Assembly: GCF_030817535.1 (NCBI RefSeq)
Contig: NZ_JAUSZL010000002.1
Coordinates: forward strand, 5,084,001-5,148,000
DNA: 64,000 bases
Direction: 5' to 3'
DNA from: Streptomyces sp. V3I8
GTDB lineage: Bacteria > Actinomycetota > Actinomycetes > Streptomycetales > Streptomycetaceae
Part shown: in pieces, positions 1 through 9,121 of the stretch
Position numbering within the stretch: position 1 is the stretch's first letter
How the letters are laid out: each line of letters starts with the position of its first letter
Made by a program: the position numbers and the translations under genes
The notes under the pieces: model-generated
Seen by the model: the letters and a program-made list of their open reading frames with translations, nothing else
Database searches by the model: none
What the model was told of the DNA's origin: nothing

Positions 1-1
1 G

Positions 2-313
2 TCCGACCCCGCGGATCCCGGCCGCCTCCTGCTCGGCCCGCTGCACCGCCACGCGGCCGCCGGCTTCCACCTCGACGCGGTGTACGCGGCGCTGTTCGTC
101 CGCCCGGTCCAGGCCGCGGCCGAAGTCGTCCGGTTCCTCGACCGCGAGGTCGTCGACACCTACGTACGCGGGGCGGGCGCTCTGCCCCGCTGGCTCGGCG
201 CGGCCGTCCGGCGCACCCAGACCGGCAATGTGCAGACCTATGTGAGCGCGCTGTTCGCCGGCACCGTCGTCCTGGTGGTCGCCGTCCTCCTCGTCGCCAC
301 CGCGGGAGCGTGA
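2..313 (+). CDS. nuoL: NADH-quinone oxidoreductase subunit L, C-terminal fragment
   Basis: This is the last 103 codons of an open frame that enters from the left edge of the window and stops with TGA at 311-313. It reads as an amphipathic tail followed by a final hydrophobic helix (FAGTVVLVVAVLLVA), as expected for the C-terminal lateral helix and last membrane segment of NuoL, the distal proton-pumping antiporter-like subunit of complex I. The identity rests mainly on position: it sits 6 bp before nuoM, which is followed by nuoN, the standard nuoL-M-N order. The in-frame GTG at 80 is internal and not the start. Confidence 0.85.
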   Translation, partial: SDPADPGRLLLGPLHRHAAAGFHLDAVYAALFVRPVQAAAEVVRFLDREVVDTYVRGAGALPRWLGAAVRRTQTGNVQTYVSALFAGTVVLVVAVLLVATAGA

Positions 314-319
314 GCAGGC

Positions 320-1897
320 GTGATCGATATCAGCGAGTCCGTGATGCAGGTCCTTCTCGGATTCATCGTCGTCGTCCCGCTCGTCGGGGCCGTCTCGGCT
401 CTTCTGCCGGCCCCGCCCGGGCTGAAGGGGAAGTCGCCCGAGCAGGCCGTGCTGCGGCACGGCGTGACCGTCACCGGCGCCGTACTCGTGGCCGCGATCG
501 TCCTCACGCTCGGCTTCGACCACGGCCACCCGTCGAAGATGCAGGCCACGACGGACATCAGCTGGATCCCCGCACTCGACGTGCGGATCCACCTCGGCAT
601 CGACGGCATCTCCCTCCCCCTCCTCGTGCTGACCGCGCTGCTGACCTTCCTGTGCGCGCTCCACGCCTACTTCAAGATGCCGTCGGGCCCGTCCCCGAAG
701 GCATTCGTGGCGCTCGTCCTGGTCCTCGAGTCCGGCACCCTCGCGACCTTCGCCGTCCTCGACCTGCTGCTGTTCTTCCTGGCCTTCGAGACGGTGCTCA
801 TCCCGATGTACTTCCTCATCGCCCGCTGGGGCGGTGAGCAACGGACCCGGGCGGCCTGGAAGTTCATCCTGTACACGCTGCTCGGCTCTGTCGTCATGCT
901 GCTGGGCCTGCTCCTGATCGGAATCAAGGCGGGCACGTTCGACATGGTGGCACTCGCCACTGACAATCACCCCGGGCTGACCACATCGGTGCAGGTCGTC
1001 GCCGTTCTGGCGATCGGGATCGGGCTCGCGGTCAAGACACCGATGTGGCCGCTGCACAGCTGGCTGCCGGACGCGCACACCGCCGCCCCGACCGTCGGCT
1101 CGGTCCTGCTGGCCGGGGTCCTGCTGAAGATGGGCACGTACGGGTTCGTCCGGATCCTGCTGCCCGTCACGCCGGACGGCATGAGCACCTTCGCCCCGTA
1201 CCTCGCGGCCTTCGCGGTCGTCGGGATCATCTACGGCTCGCTGGCCTGCCTGGCGCTCGCCAGGCAGGGTGCGAAGGGCGACCTCAAGCGCCTCATCGCG
1301 TACTCCTCGATCGGCCACATGGGCTTCGTGCTCCTCGGTATCGCGTCGATGACCCCGACCGGCGTGAACGGCGCGCTGTTCGCGAACATCGCCCACGGCC
1401 TCATCACCGGCCTGCTCTTCTTCCTGGTCGGCGCGCTCAAGGACCGCACCGGCACGACCGACCTCGACACCCTCGCCCGGGCGACCGGCGCCGCGCTCTA
1501 CGGCCGGGCCCCGCACCTCGGGGGCCTGCTGGCCTTCGCCGCCGTCGCCTCGCTCGGGCTGCCGGGCCTCGCCGGGTTCTGGGGCGAGATGCTCGCGCTG
1601 TTCGGCGCGTTCGACCCCGCCGACGGCCTCAGCCGCCCTGCCTTCCTGACGTTCACGGCGATCGCCGCGTTCGGCACCCTGCTCACCGCCGCGTACCTGC
1701 TCGTCGTGGTCCGCCGCGTCTGCATGGGCGCCGCCCCGCAGGAGGAGAGCCCGCGGCTCACCGACGTCCGGGCGTACGAGTTCGCCGCCTGGACCCCGCT
1801 CGTCGTCCTCACCGTCGTCGCCGGGCTCTGGCCGAAGACCCTCCTCGGCCTGACCGACCCGGCCGTGCAGCAGCTCCTCGCAGGAGGCACCCGATGA
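320..1897 (+). CDS. nuoM: NADH-quinone oxidoreductase subunit M
   Basis: This is a 525-residue polytopic membrane protein of the Mrp-antiporter-like family, one of the proton-translocating subunits in the membrane arm of respiratory complex I. It has about 14 hydrophobic segments. The conserved glutamate of the fifth helix is present (E157 in AFETVLIPMYFLI), as is the lysine-bearing discontinuous helix region (GLAVKTPMWPLHSWLPDAH). The GTG at 320 follows the nuoL stop by 6 bp with GGGAGCG upstream. Its TGA overlaps the nuoN ATG (ATGA), indicating translational coupling. Length is normal for the family. Confidence 0.97.
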   Translation: MIDISESVMQVLLGFIVVVPLVGAVSALLPAPPGLKGKSPEQAVLRHGVTVTGAVLVAAIVLTLGFDHGHPSKMQATTDISWIPALDVRIHLGIDGISLPLLVLTALLTFLCALHAYFKMPSGPSPKAFVALVLVLESGTLATFAVLDLLLFFLAFETVLIPMYFLIARWGGEQRTRAAWKFILYTLLGSVVMLLGLLLIGIKAGTFDMVALATDNHPGLTTSVQVVAVLAIGIGLAVKTPMWPLHSWLPDAHTAAPTVGSVLLAGVLLKMGTYGFVRILLPVTPDGMSTFAPYLAAFAVVGIIYGSLACLALARQGAKGDLKRLIAYSSIGHMGFVLLGIASMTPTGVNGALFANIAHGLITGLLFFLVGALKDRTGTTDLDTLARATGAALYGRAPHLGGLLAFAAVASLGLPGLAGFWGEMLALFGAFDPADGLSRPAFLTFTAIAAFGTLLTAAYLLVVVRRVCMGAAPQEESPRLTDVRAYEFAAWTPLVVLTVVAGLWPKTLLGLTDPAVQQLLAGGTR

Positions 1898-3417
1898 GCC
1901 CTCAGGCACAGGTCCAGGCCCAGTCCCTGGTCCAGTCCGTCGACTGGCTCGCGATCGCTCCGCCCACCATCGCGGCGGTCGTCGGACTCGTGGTGCTCGT
2001 GGCCGACCTCTTCGTGGGCGACAAGAGGAAGGCCCTGCTCGGTTGGGTCTCCGTGGCGGGACTCGCCGTCGCCGCGCTGGCCCTGCTGCCCCTCCTGGAC
2101 GGCGACCGCTCCACGTTCTGCCTGACCGGCGACGCGGACGTGTGCAGTTACACGGCGGACCGTTTCGCACTGGCCGTCCAGTTCCTCGTCCTCGGCGGGG
2201 CACTCCTCACGGCCCTCCTGTCGATGACCGCCCTGAAGGACTCGGACAGGGAACTGCCGCAAGGGGAGTACTGGTTCCTGCTGCTCTCCTCGGCCGCGGG
2301 CGCCGCCCTGCTGCCCGCCTCACGCGACCTCGCCACCCTGATCGTCGCCCTGGAGGTCGCGTCCCTGCCCGCCTTCGCCCTCGTCGGCATCCGGCACGGC
2401 GACCGCAAGTCCTCCGAGGCGGCCCTCAAGTTCTTCCTGTCCTCGGTCACCGCGACCGCCGTGAGCCTCATGGGCATCAGCTTCGTCTACGCGTCGACAG
2501 GCACCCTGTACCTCACCGAGATCGCCACCGGGATCGAGGACGTCGACGGGCAACTGCACACGCTCACCCAGGCGGGCGTCGTCCTGACCCTCGTCGGCTT
2601 CGCCTTCAAGACGGCGGCGGTGCCCTTCCACTTCTGGGTGCCCGACACCTATGTGGGAGCCCCCCTCCCGGTCGCCGCCTACCTGTCGGTCGTCGGCAAG
2701 GCGGTCGGCTTCTCCGGCCTGATCCTCGTCACCGTGATCGCCCTCCCGTCGTACGCGGACGTCTGGGGCCCGGCCCTCGCAGCCCTGGCCGCCCTCACCA
2801 TGACGGTCGGCAACGTCGGCGCCCTGCGGCAGCGGGCCACGCGCGCGTACAGCGCGGTACGGCTCCTTGCCTGGTCCTCCGTCGGGCAGGCCGGCTACCT
2901 CCTGGTGCCGATCGCCGCCGCCGCGTACGCGAAGGACACCGAGAAGGCCGTCGGCTCCACCGTCGCGTACGCCCTCATGTACGCCGCCGTGAACCTCGGC
3001 GCCTTCGCGGTCGCCGCACTCGTGGCCCGCTCGAAGCCGCTGAACCGGATCAGCGACTACCGGGGCCTGCACGCCTCCCGCCCCCTCACCGCGCTCGTCC
3101 TCGGCTTCTTCCTGCTCTGCCTGGCCGGTCTGCCGCCGGGCGTCATCGGACTCTTCGCGAAGGTCACCGTCTTCTCGGCCGCCGTCGACGCGGGCCTCGG
3201 CTGGCTCGCCGTGGTCATGGCCGTCAACGTCGTGATCGCGCTCTTCTACTACCTCCGGTGGACGGCCCTGCTGTTCCGCGCCCCCGAGGGCGAGACCGTG
3301 TCGCACCGCGTCCCCGCCCCCCTCACCGCGGCGATCGCCCTGACCGCCGTCCTGGCGGTCGCGCTCTCCGGGGCACCGCAGCTCATCCTGCGCTTCTCGG
3401 ACACCGGCCTCTTCTGA
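1894..3417 (+). CDS. nuoN: NADH-quinone oxidoreductase subunit N
   Basis: This 507-residue membrane subunit of complex I is homologous to NuoM and NuoL and is the third antiporter-like channel. Its key features are the helix with the conserved glutamate (IVALEVASLPAFALVG) and the lysine-containing segment FKTAAVPFHFWVPDTYVGAP. It starts at the ATG at 1894, overlapping the nuoM stop and preceded by an AGGAGG ribosome site inside the end of nuoM. It is the last gene of the nuo operon: a strong hairpin follows 55 bp downstream. The frame is also open upstream inside nuoM, but that stretch is a GC-rich shadow. Confidence 0.97.
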   Translation: MSPQAQVQAQSLVQSVDWLAIAPPTIAAVVGLVVLVADLFVGDKRKALLGWVSVAGLAVAALALLPLLDGDRSTFCLTGDADVCSYTADRFALAVQFLVLGGALLTALLSMTALKDSDRELPQGEYWFLLLSSAAGAALLPASRDLATLIVALEVASLPAFALVGIRHGDRKSSEAALKFFLSSVTATAVSLMGISFVYASTGTLYLTEIATGIEDVDGQLHTLTQAGVVLTLVGFAFKTAAVPFHFWVPDTYVGAPLPVAAYLSVVGKAVGFSGLILVTVIALPSYADVWGPALAALAALTMTVGNVGALRQRATRAYSAVRLLAWSSVGQAGYLLVPIAAAAYAKDTEKAVGSTVAYALMYAAVNLGAFAVAALVARSKPLNRISDYRGLHASRPLTALVLGFFLLCLAGLPPGVIGLFAKVTVFSAAVDAGLGWLAVVMAVNVVIALFYYLRWTALLFRAPEGETVSHRVPAPLTAAIALTAVLAVALSGAPQLILRFSDTGLF

Positions 3418-3472
3418 CGCCGTCCCGAACCGGCCGCACGCGCGCGTGCCCGACGCTCCGCACCCGCGCCCA

Positions 3473-3500
3473 CCGCCCCGCACGCATACGTGCGGGGCGG
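3473..3500 (+). terminator. Hairpin terminator of the nuo operon
   Basis: A perfect 12-bp stem (CCGCCCCGCACG pairing with CGTGCGGGGCGG) closes on the 4-nt loop CATA. It lies between nuoN and htpX. There is no long T-tract, which is common for Streptomyces terminators. Confidence 0.75.
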
Positions 3501-3569
3501 CTCCGTATCACCCGGACGGCCGACGCCCGACGCCGCGCGCACAAGGGAACTAGTGCTTCCCGCCTGGCG

Positions 3570-3618
3570 TTGACCAGTGAGGGAGGGTCCACTGGACCGT
3601 GGAGTCACGGAACCAGTG
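3570..3618 (+). promoter_or_regulatory. Possible htpX promoter region with repeated CCAGTG/CACTGG half-sites
   Basis: A TTGACC hexamer (3570-3575) lies about 100 bp before htpX. It overlaps the first of three half-sites: CCAGTG at 3574, CACTGG at 3590 and CCAGTG at 3613. No convincing -10 hexamer is seen at the right distance, so this is only a candidate control region. Confidence 0.25.
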
Positions 3619-3673
3619 ACGTCAGAGATCGACAAGCAGAGGTTCCCCTGCGGCACCATTTGGAGGGCGTACC

Positions 3674-4537
3674 GTGCACCGCCGGCACAACGGGCTCAGG
3701 ACCGCCGTCCTCCTCGGGGGACTGTCCGCACTCATCATCGTCATCGGCAGCTTCTTCGGCCGTACGGGCCTCGTCGTCGCCCTGTTCATCGCGATCGGCA
3801 CCAACGCGTACGCGTACTGGAACAGCGACAAACTGGCTCTACGCGCGATGCGCGCGCGCCCGGTGAGCGAATTCGAGGCCCCGGCCCTCTACCGGATGGT
3901 CCGCGACCTCTCCACCCAGGCCCGCCAGCCCATGCCCCGCCTGTACATCTCCCCGACGGAGGCGCCGAACGCGTTCGCGACGGGCCGCAACCCGCGCAAC
4001 GCCGCGGTGTGCTGCACCGAGGGCATCCTGCGGATCCTGGACGAAAGGGAGCTGCGCGGCGTCATCGGCCACGAGCTGAGCCACGTCTACAACCGCGACA
4101 TCCTCATCTCGTCCGTCGCGGGTGCCCTGGCCTCCGTCATCATGTTCCTGGTCAACTTCGCCTGGCTGATCCCGATCGGCCGCTCCAACGACGACGACGG
4201 CCCCGGCCTCCTCGGCATGCTGATGGTCATGATCCTCGGCCCGCTCGCCGCGTCCCTCATCCAGCTCGCCATCAGCCGCTCCAGGGAGTACGAGGCGGAC
4301 GCGTCCGGCGCCCAGCTCACCGGCGACCCGCTGGCCCTCGCGAGCGCCCTGCGCAAGCTGGAGGCGGGCACGAAACAGCTCCCGCTGCCCCCCGAGCCGC
4401 GCATCGAGACCGCGAGCCACATGATGATCGCCAACCCCTTCCGCCCGGGCCAGGGACTGTCCAAGATGTTCTCCACACACCCGCCGATGGCGGAGCGCAT
4501 CGCCCGGCTCGAACAGATGGCAGGTCCGCACCGATGA
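3674..4537 (+). CDS. htpX: HtpX-like M48 zinc metalloprotease
   Basis: This 287-residue membrane protease probably degrades misfolded or damaged membrane proteins at the cytoplasmic face. Two N-terminal hydrophobic segments (about 10-27 and 31-48) are followed by the catalytic zinc motif HELSH at 133-137. A further hydrophobic pair (about 145-170 and 178-200) comes next, then the third zinc ligand region [13 protein letters not shown] near 203-215. Length matches the HtpX family. The GTG at 3674 has GGAGGG 7 nt upstream. Its stop overlaps the next start (ATGA), so it is co-transcribed with the YccF-type gene. Confidence 0.93.
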   Translation: MHRRHNGLRTAVLLGGLSALIIVIGSFFGRTGLVVALFIAIGTNAYAYWNSDKLALRAMRARPVSEFEAPALYRMVRDLSTQARQPMPRLYISPTEAPNAFATGRNPRNAAVCCTEGILRILDERELRGVIGHELSHVYNRDILISSVAGALASVIMFLVNFAWLIPIGRSNDDDGPGLLGMLMVMILGPLAASLIQLAISRSREYEADASGAQLTGDPLALASALRKLEAGTKQLPLPPEPRIETASHMMIANPFRPGQGLSKMFSTHPPMAERIARLEQMAGPHR

Positions 4538-4932
4538 AGACGATCCTGAACGTCATATGGCTGGTCCTGAGCGGCTTCTGGCTCTTCCTCGGCTACGTTT
4601 TCGCAGGCCTGCTGCTGTGCGTCACGATCATCGGCATCCCGTTCGGCGTGGCGTCGTTCCGTATCGGCACCTACGCGCTGTGGCCGTTCGGCCGCACGAC
4701 GGTGGAGCGCCGTGACGCGGGCGCGCCGTCCTTCGTCGCCAACGTCCTGTGGCTGATCCTGGCCGGCTGGTGGCTGGCCCTCGCCCACATCGTCACGGGC
4801 CTCATCCAGTGCGTCACGATCATCGGCATCCCCCTGGGCATCGCCAACTTCAAGCTGATCCCGGTCTCCCTGTTCCCCCTGGGCCGCGAGATCGTACGCA
4901 CGGACCAGCCGTTCACGTCGTCGGTCCGGTAG
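4534..4932 (+). CDS. yccF: YccF-family (DUF307) inner membrane protein
   Basis: This 132-residue membrane protein is built from two similar halves. Each half contains the sequence VTIIGIP followed by G-[VI]-A and a later [WF]P[FL]GR ([11 protein letters not shown] in the first half, [11 protein letters not shown] in the second). This internal duplication is the hallmark of the YccF domain family, whose biochemical role is unknown. It is translationally coupled to htpX through an ATGA overlap, which suggests a shared membrane quality-control setting, though that is inference. Confidence 0.88.
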   Translation: MKTILNVIWLVLSGFWLFLGYVFAGLLLCVTIIGIPFGVASFRIGTYALWPFGRTTVERRDAGAPSFVANVLWLILAGWWLALAHIVTGLIQCVTIIGIPLGIANFKLIPVSLFPLGREIVRTDQPFTSSVR

Positions 4933-5232
4933 GCGGACGCCGGCGGTACGGCAGCCGACGTACGCCCTGACCGCGTACGACATCGACGCCGAGGACGCTG
5001 ACATCCGGGCCCTGTGCGCGGCTGACCACGGGGCCGGACCGCCACGGGGACGACAGAACCAGCGCGGACGGAACCGGGACGGACAGGCCCGACGCCGGCC
5101 CCGGCGGCACGACTCAGGGGCGCGGGGAACTGCGCGGCCGGCCCCCACCGGACCCGCCCCCGCCCCGCACCTGCTCACCCGCCGGCCCGCTCACCCACCG
5201 GCACTCCACGGCGTCCCCGCGAACGAGAACGA
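4933..5232. other. Convergent intergenic region without a gene
   Basis: This is the 300 bp between the yccF-like gene and the convergent permease gene. Apart from the dispersed repeat at 5115-5150, the open frames here are only GC-rich shadows without start signals. No clear terminator hairpin was recognised. Confidence 0.5.
5115..5150 (+). repeat. Dispersed intergenic repeat, copy 1
   Basis: The core CAGGGGCGCGGGGAACTGCG is followed by CGGCCGGCCCCCACCG. The same block recurs nearly base for base at 15785-15820 and, on the opposite strand with a few changes, at 63491-63523. All copies are in gene ends or intergenic space. From general knowledge, this motif is very abundant between Streptomyces genes, often next to terminators. 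Confidence 0.8.
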
Positions 5233-6471
5233 TCACCGTGGCGGGGCGAGCCGTCGCCGAACCCCGTACGCGACCGCCCCCAGCCCCAGCACCGCGGCGC
5301 CCACGGCCACCGACCGCCACGGCAGGGCGAAGGCCAGCGTCAGGCACCCCGCCAGCCCCGCCGCCGGCACGACGCGCGACACGACCGACGAACCCAACGT
5401 CCAGGCCGAAGCGTTGGCGATCGCGTAGTACACCAGCACCCCGAAGGAGGAGAAGCCGATCGCACCCCGCACATCCACCGTCGCGGCCAGTACCGCGACC
5501 ACGGCTCCCACGGCGAGTTCCGCCCGGTGGGGCACCCGGTAGCGCGGGTGCACGGCGGCCAGTCCACCCGGCAGGTGCCGGTCGCGGGCCATGGCCAGCG
5601 TCGTCCGCGACACCCCCAGGATCAGCGCGAGAAGGGAGCCGAGCGCCGCCACCGCGGCACCCACCCGTACGACGGGGACGAGTTCCGGAGCCCCGGCGGC
5701 GCGCACGGCGTCGGCGAGCGGCGCCGTCGCCCGTCCCAGTCCCCCCACCCCCATCACCGAGACGACGGACACCGCCACACCCGCGTACACGACGAGCGCG
5801 ATGCCCAGCGCGAGCGGGATCGCGCGGGCAATGGTGCGCGCCGGATCCCGTACCTCCTCGCCCAGGGTCGCGATCCGCGCGTACCCGGCGAAGGCGAAGA
5901 ACAGCAGCCCGGCCGCCTGCAGCACCCCGCCCGCTCCCTCGAAGACGCCGCTGCCGAGCCGCCCGGCGTCGGCGTTCCCTGAGGTCAGACAGGCGACCAC
6001 CACGGAAGCGAGGACCGCGAGGACCACCGCCACGATCACCCGTGTCAGCCACGCGGACTTCCGCACACCGCCGTAGTTCACCGCCGTCAGTGCCACCACG
6101 GCCCCGACGGCCACCGCGGGTGCCTGCCCCGGCCAGACGTACGTCCCCACCGTCAGTGCCATCGCCGCACACGAGGAGGTCTTGCCCACGACGAACGACC
6201 AGCCCGCCAGATATCCCCAGAACTCGCCGAGCCGCTCCCGGCCGTACACGTACGTCCCGCCCGACGCGGGGTAGCGGGCGGCGAGCCGTGCCGAAGCGGT
6301 CGCGTTGCAGTAGGCGACGGCGGCGGCGATGCCGAGACCGAGGAGCAGCCCCGATCCGGCGGCCCGCGCCGCGGGCCCCAGCGCGGCGAAGATGCCGGCC
6401 CCGATCATCGAGCCGAGACCGATCACGACGGCATCCCCGACGCCGAGCGTCCGGCGCAGCTCCTGTGTCAT
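5233..6471 (-). CDS. APC-superfamily amino acid permease
   Basis: This 412-residue integral membrane protein of the amino acid/polyamine/organocation family has about 12 hydrophobic helices. The N-terminal signature GLGSMIGAGIFAALGP matches the first-helix substrate-binding GxG motif of APC carriers. A later segment FFAFAGYARIATLGEEVRDP matches the conserved FxGY/E-x-x-N/D-P region. I take the start as ATG at 6471 (MTQELRRTLGVG); the frame is open further upstream but that stretch is arginine-rich and not membrane-like. The substrate cannot be told. It is transcribed toward the yccF-like gene and appears monocistronic. Confidence 0.88.
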   Translation of the reverse strand: MTQELRRTLGVGDAVVIGLGSMIGAGIFAALGPAARAAGSGLLLGLGIAAAVAYCNATASARLAARYPASGGTYVYGRERLGEFWGYLAGWSFVVGKTSSCAAMALTVGTYVWPGQAPAVAVGAVVALTAVNYGGVRKSAWLTRVIVAVVLAVLASVVVACLTSGNADAGRLGSGVFEGAGGVLQAAGLLFFAFAGYARIATLGEEVRDPARTIARAIPLALGIALVVYAGVAVSVVSVMGVGGLGRATAPLADAVRAAGAPELVPVVRVGAAVAALGSLLALILGVSRTTLAMARDRHLPGGLAAVHPRYRVPHRAELAVGAVVAVLAATVDVRGAIGFSSFGVLVYYAIANASAWTLGSSVVSRVVPAAGLAGCLTLAFALPWRSVAVGAAVLGLGAVAYGVRRRLAPPR

Positions 6472-6668
6472 GCGCCGCACCCTACTGACCTGCGCAACCG
6501 CCCGCCGTCGCGCCGACGTCCTCCACAACAACAACGGACGAACACAAACGCCGGGCGAAAGAACGACGAGACGTACGCGCACGACGAGACGCGCGCGAAC
6601 GGCATGACCACAGCCCGGTGCGAGCAAGATCACAGCACGGGCACAGCACGAAGGGGCAGGTTCAGGGC

Positions 6669-6935
6669 ATGGGCATCATCAGCTGGATCATTCTGGGGCT
6701 GCTCGCCGGCGCCATCGCCAAGGTCCTGCTGCCGGGACGCGACCCCGGCGGCTTCATAGGGACGACGCTGATCGGTGTCGCGGGCGCGTTCATCGGCGGC
6801 TGGATATCCGCCCGCTGGCTGGACCACCCGGTCACCAAGGACTTCTACGACGGAGCCACCTGGGCCGCCGCGGTCGGCGGCTCGCTGGTGCTGCTGATCG
6901 CCTACCGCATCCTGTTCGGCAACTCGCGCGACTGA
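6669..6935 (+). CDS. GlsB/YeaQ/YmgE-family small membrane protein
   Basis: This 88-residue protein has three hydrophobic glycine-rich segments: GIISWIILGLLAGAIAK, FIGTTLIGVAGAFIGGWI and AAAVGGSLVLLIAYRI. The sequence LPGRDPGGF between the first two is the family hallmark. Members are called transglycosylase-associated or GlsB-like stress membrane proteins, and their function is not established. The ATG at 6669 is chosen because it begins the family-conserved MGIISWI; GGGGCAGG lies upstream. It converges on yajQ across a strong hairpin. Confidence 0.85.
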   Translation: MGIISWIILGLLAGAIAKVLLPGRDPGGFIGTTLIGVAGAFIGGWISARWLDHPVTKDFYDGATWAAAVGGSLVLLIAYRILFGNSRD

Positions 6936-7017
6936 GCGTGCGGGGCGTGCGGGGCGTGCGTGGCGTGCGCCGAGCCGCGTACGCCACGCCGTGAGCTCCC
7001 GGGGCACCGGCCGGCGG

Positions 7018-7058
7018 ACGGGAAAGGGCGGGCACCCGAGATGCCCGCCCTTTCCCGT
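7018..7058. terminator. Bidirectional terminator between the GlsB-like gene and yajQ
   Basis: A perfect 17-bp stem (arms 7018-7034 and 7042-7058) has a 7-nt loop. It sits midway between two convergent genes and can serve both. Confidence 0.85.
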
Positions 7059-7092
7059 ACACGCGGCCGCCGCCCGCGGAGCGACCGGCTTG

Positions 7093-7581
7093 TCACCGGT
7101 AGTTGACGTACTGCAGTGCGAAGTCGAAGTCCTTGCCCTTGAGCAGGGCCTGCACGGCCTGCAGGTCGTCACGGCTCTTCGAGCTGACGCGCAGCTCGTC
7201 GCCCTGCACCTGCGCCTTCACGCCCTTGGGGCCCTCGTCACGAATGATCTTCGCGACCTTCTTCGCGTTGTCCTGGGAGATGCCCTCCTCGATCGAGGCG
7301 AAGATCTTGTACTCCTTGCCGGAGAGCTGCGGCTCACCGGCATCCAGCGCCTTCAGCGAGATGCCGCGCTTGACCAGCTTGGTCTCGAACACGTCGAGGA
7401 TGGCCTTCACCCGCTCCTCGGAGTTCGCCTCCATGAGGATCTTCTCGCCGGACCAGGAGATGGAGGCGCCCACGTTCTTGAAGTCGTAGCGCTGCGAGAT
7501 CTCCTTGGCGGCCTGGTTGAGGGCGTTGTCGACCTCCTGCCGCTCGACCTTCGAGACGATGTCGAAACTGGAGTCGGCCAT
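7093..7581 (-). CDS. yajQ: YajQ-family cyclic-di-GMP/nucleotide-binding protein
   Basis: This 162-residue cytosolic protein of the UPF0234/YajQ family has the typical start [20 protein letters not shown] and end [12 protein letters not shown]. The family has two ferredoxin-like domains. Homologues bind nucleotides (GTP and tRNA reported in Haemophilus, cyclic-di-GMP in Xanthomonas); the role in actinomycetes is not known. The ATG at 7581 is preceded by AGGAG with good spacing. It stands alone, divergent from tRNA-Tyr, with a shared terminator downstream. Confidence 0.93.
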   Translation of the reverse strand: MADSSFDIVSKVERQEVDNALNQAAKEISQRYDFKNVGASISWSGEKILMEANSEERVKAILDVFETKLVKRGISLKALDAGEPQLSGKEYKIFASIEEGISQDNAKKVAKIIRDEGPKGVKAQVQGDELRVSSKSRDDLQAVQALLKGKDFDFALQYVNYR

Positions 7582-7782
7582 GTCCTGTGGCTCCTTGTAT
7601 CGGGGTGCGTAGTGGCGGCCGTCGAGCCCGCGTCGGTCCCGGGCCGCATCCGCATAAGCCTAGCCACCCCCTCCCCTCCGAGCACCGATCAATCGAGTGG
7701 CGAAGCACCCCCGGGCATCGGGTATCGTTTACGTCGTTGCCACAGAGCGCCGCCGAAAGACGGTTCGAATGGTAGCCACCCC

Positions 7783-7864
7783 GGCGGTGTGCCCGAGCGG
7801 CCAAAGGGAGCAGACTGTAAATCTGCCGGCTTAGCCTTCCCAGGTTCGAATCCTGGCGCCGCCA
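7783..7864 (+). tRNA. tRNA-Tyr (GTA anticodon)
   Basis: The acceptor stem GGCGGTG (7783-7789) pairs with CGCCGCC (7857-7863), with A as discriminator. The anticodon arm holds CTGTAAA, giving GTA. A long variable arm follows (class II), as expected for bacterial tRNA-Tyr. The T-arm is GGTTCGAATCC. No CCA is encoded. The divergent yajQ gene lies upstream. Confidence 0.97.
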
Positions 7865-7878
7865 CAGTAAGAGAAGAC

Positions 7879-7920
7879 ACCCTCTCCGAACTGCGTAAAT
7901 GCAGTTCGGAGAGGGTTTCT
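7879..7920 (+). terminator. Terminator of tRNA-Tyr
   Basis: A perfect 16-bp stem (7879-7894 with 7901-7916) closes on a 6-nt loop. It is followed by TTTCTTC, a clear intrinsic terminator 14 bp after the tRNA. Confidence 0.93.
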
Positions 7921-8044
7921 TCGTGTTCGGGCGGTTGTCGGTCCGTAAGGGGGCGACCGCAAAGGCGGTCCGTGGGCCCGGGGCCGCGCGGGACGCGAGT
8001 ACGCCGACTCCGGAGCACGGCGTTTTGTTCGTACGCTGAACCCC

Positions 8045-8257
8045 ATGTCCTCACGTCGCCGCAACTGCCCCGAGTGCCGCCGCGAGATCGCTGTCGTCGC
8101 CGGCCGGTTCGCCCGGCACGATCCGGCGGGCGCGCGGGGGAGCGGGGAACTCGTGTCCTGCCCGGGGTCGCGCAGGCAGGCGGAACTCGGTGCGGCGCAG
8201 CCCGCGCTGGACGGGTACGCCGTGGCCGAGTTCCCCGGACAGCTTCCGCTCTTCTAG
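8045..8257 (+). CDS. Small zinc-ribbon-like hypothetical protein
   Basis: This 70-residue basic protein begins MSSRRRNCPECRREIAVVAG and carries a CPEC pair (C8, C11), a further cysteine at C39 and H25, suggesting a small zinc-binding fold. It ends with the acidic/hydrophobic stretch YAVAEFPGQLPLF. I recognise no functional family. The ATG at 8045 has no ribosome-binding site. A TACGCT hexamer resembling a -10 box ends about 11 nt before the ATG, so the mRNA may be leaderless. The start and the reality of the gene are inferred from composition and coding periodicity. Confidence 0.6.
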   Translation: MSSRRRNCPECRREIAVVAGRFARHDPAGARGSGELVSCPGSRRQAELGAAQPALDGYAVAEFPGQLPLF

Positions 8258-8360
8258 GCGGCTCTTCGGGTTCTGCCAGCTCTTCCGGACATACCGGAGT
8301 GCCCCTGCCCGGCCTCCGCCGGTGCTGCCTCCGCTGTCGCCGCAGACCCCGACGTCCTCC

Positions 8361-9017
8361 TCAGTTGCCCGCCACCGACTTCACCGCCACCGACACCGGT
8401 GTCGAACCGCTGATCAGTTCGAGGGTCAGCCCGGCCGTCGCCGGGGTGTCCACCAGTTCGGCGAGGACCGCGGCCACGTCGTCGCGGGGGACGGGCCCGC
8501 GGCCCGTGGCGGCCTCCAGACGGATCAGGCCCGTGCCCGCGTCGTCCGTCAGCATGCCGGGGCGCAGGATCGTCCAGTCCAGACCCCGGTGGGCCCGCAC
8601 GTACGCGTCGGCCTCGCCCTTGGCGCGCTGGTACGCGTCGAAGACGTCGTCCCCGGGGTGCTCCGGGTCCGCGCCCATCGACGACACCACCACATGGCGC
8701 CGTACTCCCGCACGGGCCGCCGCGTCCGCGAACAGTACGGCGGCGCCCCGGTCGACGGTGTCCTTGCGGTCCACCCCGCTGCCCGGACCCGCGCCCGCCG
8801 CGAAGACCGCGGCGTCCGCGCCCCGTAGACGGGCGGCGACCTCCTCCTCCGTGGCCGACTCCAGATCGCACAGCACCGGCTCGGCGCCGGCCGCCCGCAG
8901 ATCGTCGCCCTGCTCGGCTCGGCGGATGATCCCCGCCACCTCGTCACCGCGCGCGGAGAGCAACCGCTCCAGCCGCAGCGCGATCTGACCATGACCTCCA
9001 GCGATGACAATGCGCAT
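8361..9017 (-). CDS. Atypical SDR / NAD(P)-binding oxidoreductase
   Basis: This 218-residue Rossmann-fold protein opens with the dinucleotide-binding motif MRIVIAGGHGQIAL (GxxGxxG variant). It also has the SDR-a segment VVVSSMGAD and the YxxxK pair in YQRAKGEAD, then WTILRPGML, all typical of NmrA/YwnB-like NAD(P)H-binding reductases (atypical SDRs). Substrate unknown. The ATG at 9017 is favoured because the glycine motif must lie at the very N-terminus. It is divergently oriented from the lipoprotein gene at 9122. Confidence 0.85.
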   Translation of the reverse strand: MRIVIAGGHGQIALRLERLLSARGDEVAGIIRRAEQGDDLRAAGAEPVLCDLESATEEEVAARLRGADAAVFAAGAGPGSGVDRKDTVDRGAAVLFADAAARAGVRRHVVVSSMGADPEHPGDDVFDAYQRAKGEADAYVRAHRGLDWTILRPGMLTDDAGTGLIRLEAATGRGPVPRDDVAAVLAELVDTPATAGLTLELISGSTPVSVAVKSVAGN

Positions 9018-9121
9018 GTTTCCGACCGTACGCCCACAGGACCCCACTCGCCGCACAACCCTGTGGACAACTCGTGGGTCTCACCCATGATCACGCTGTA
9101 CCGCTGTACCAGGGGGACGCC

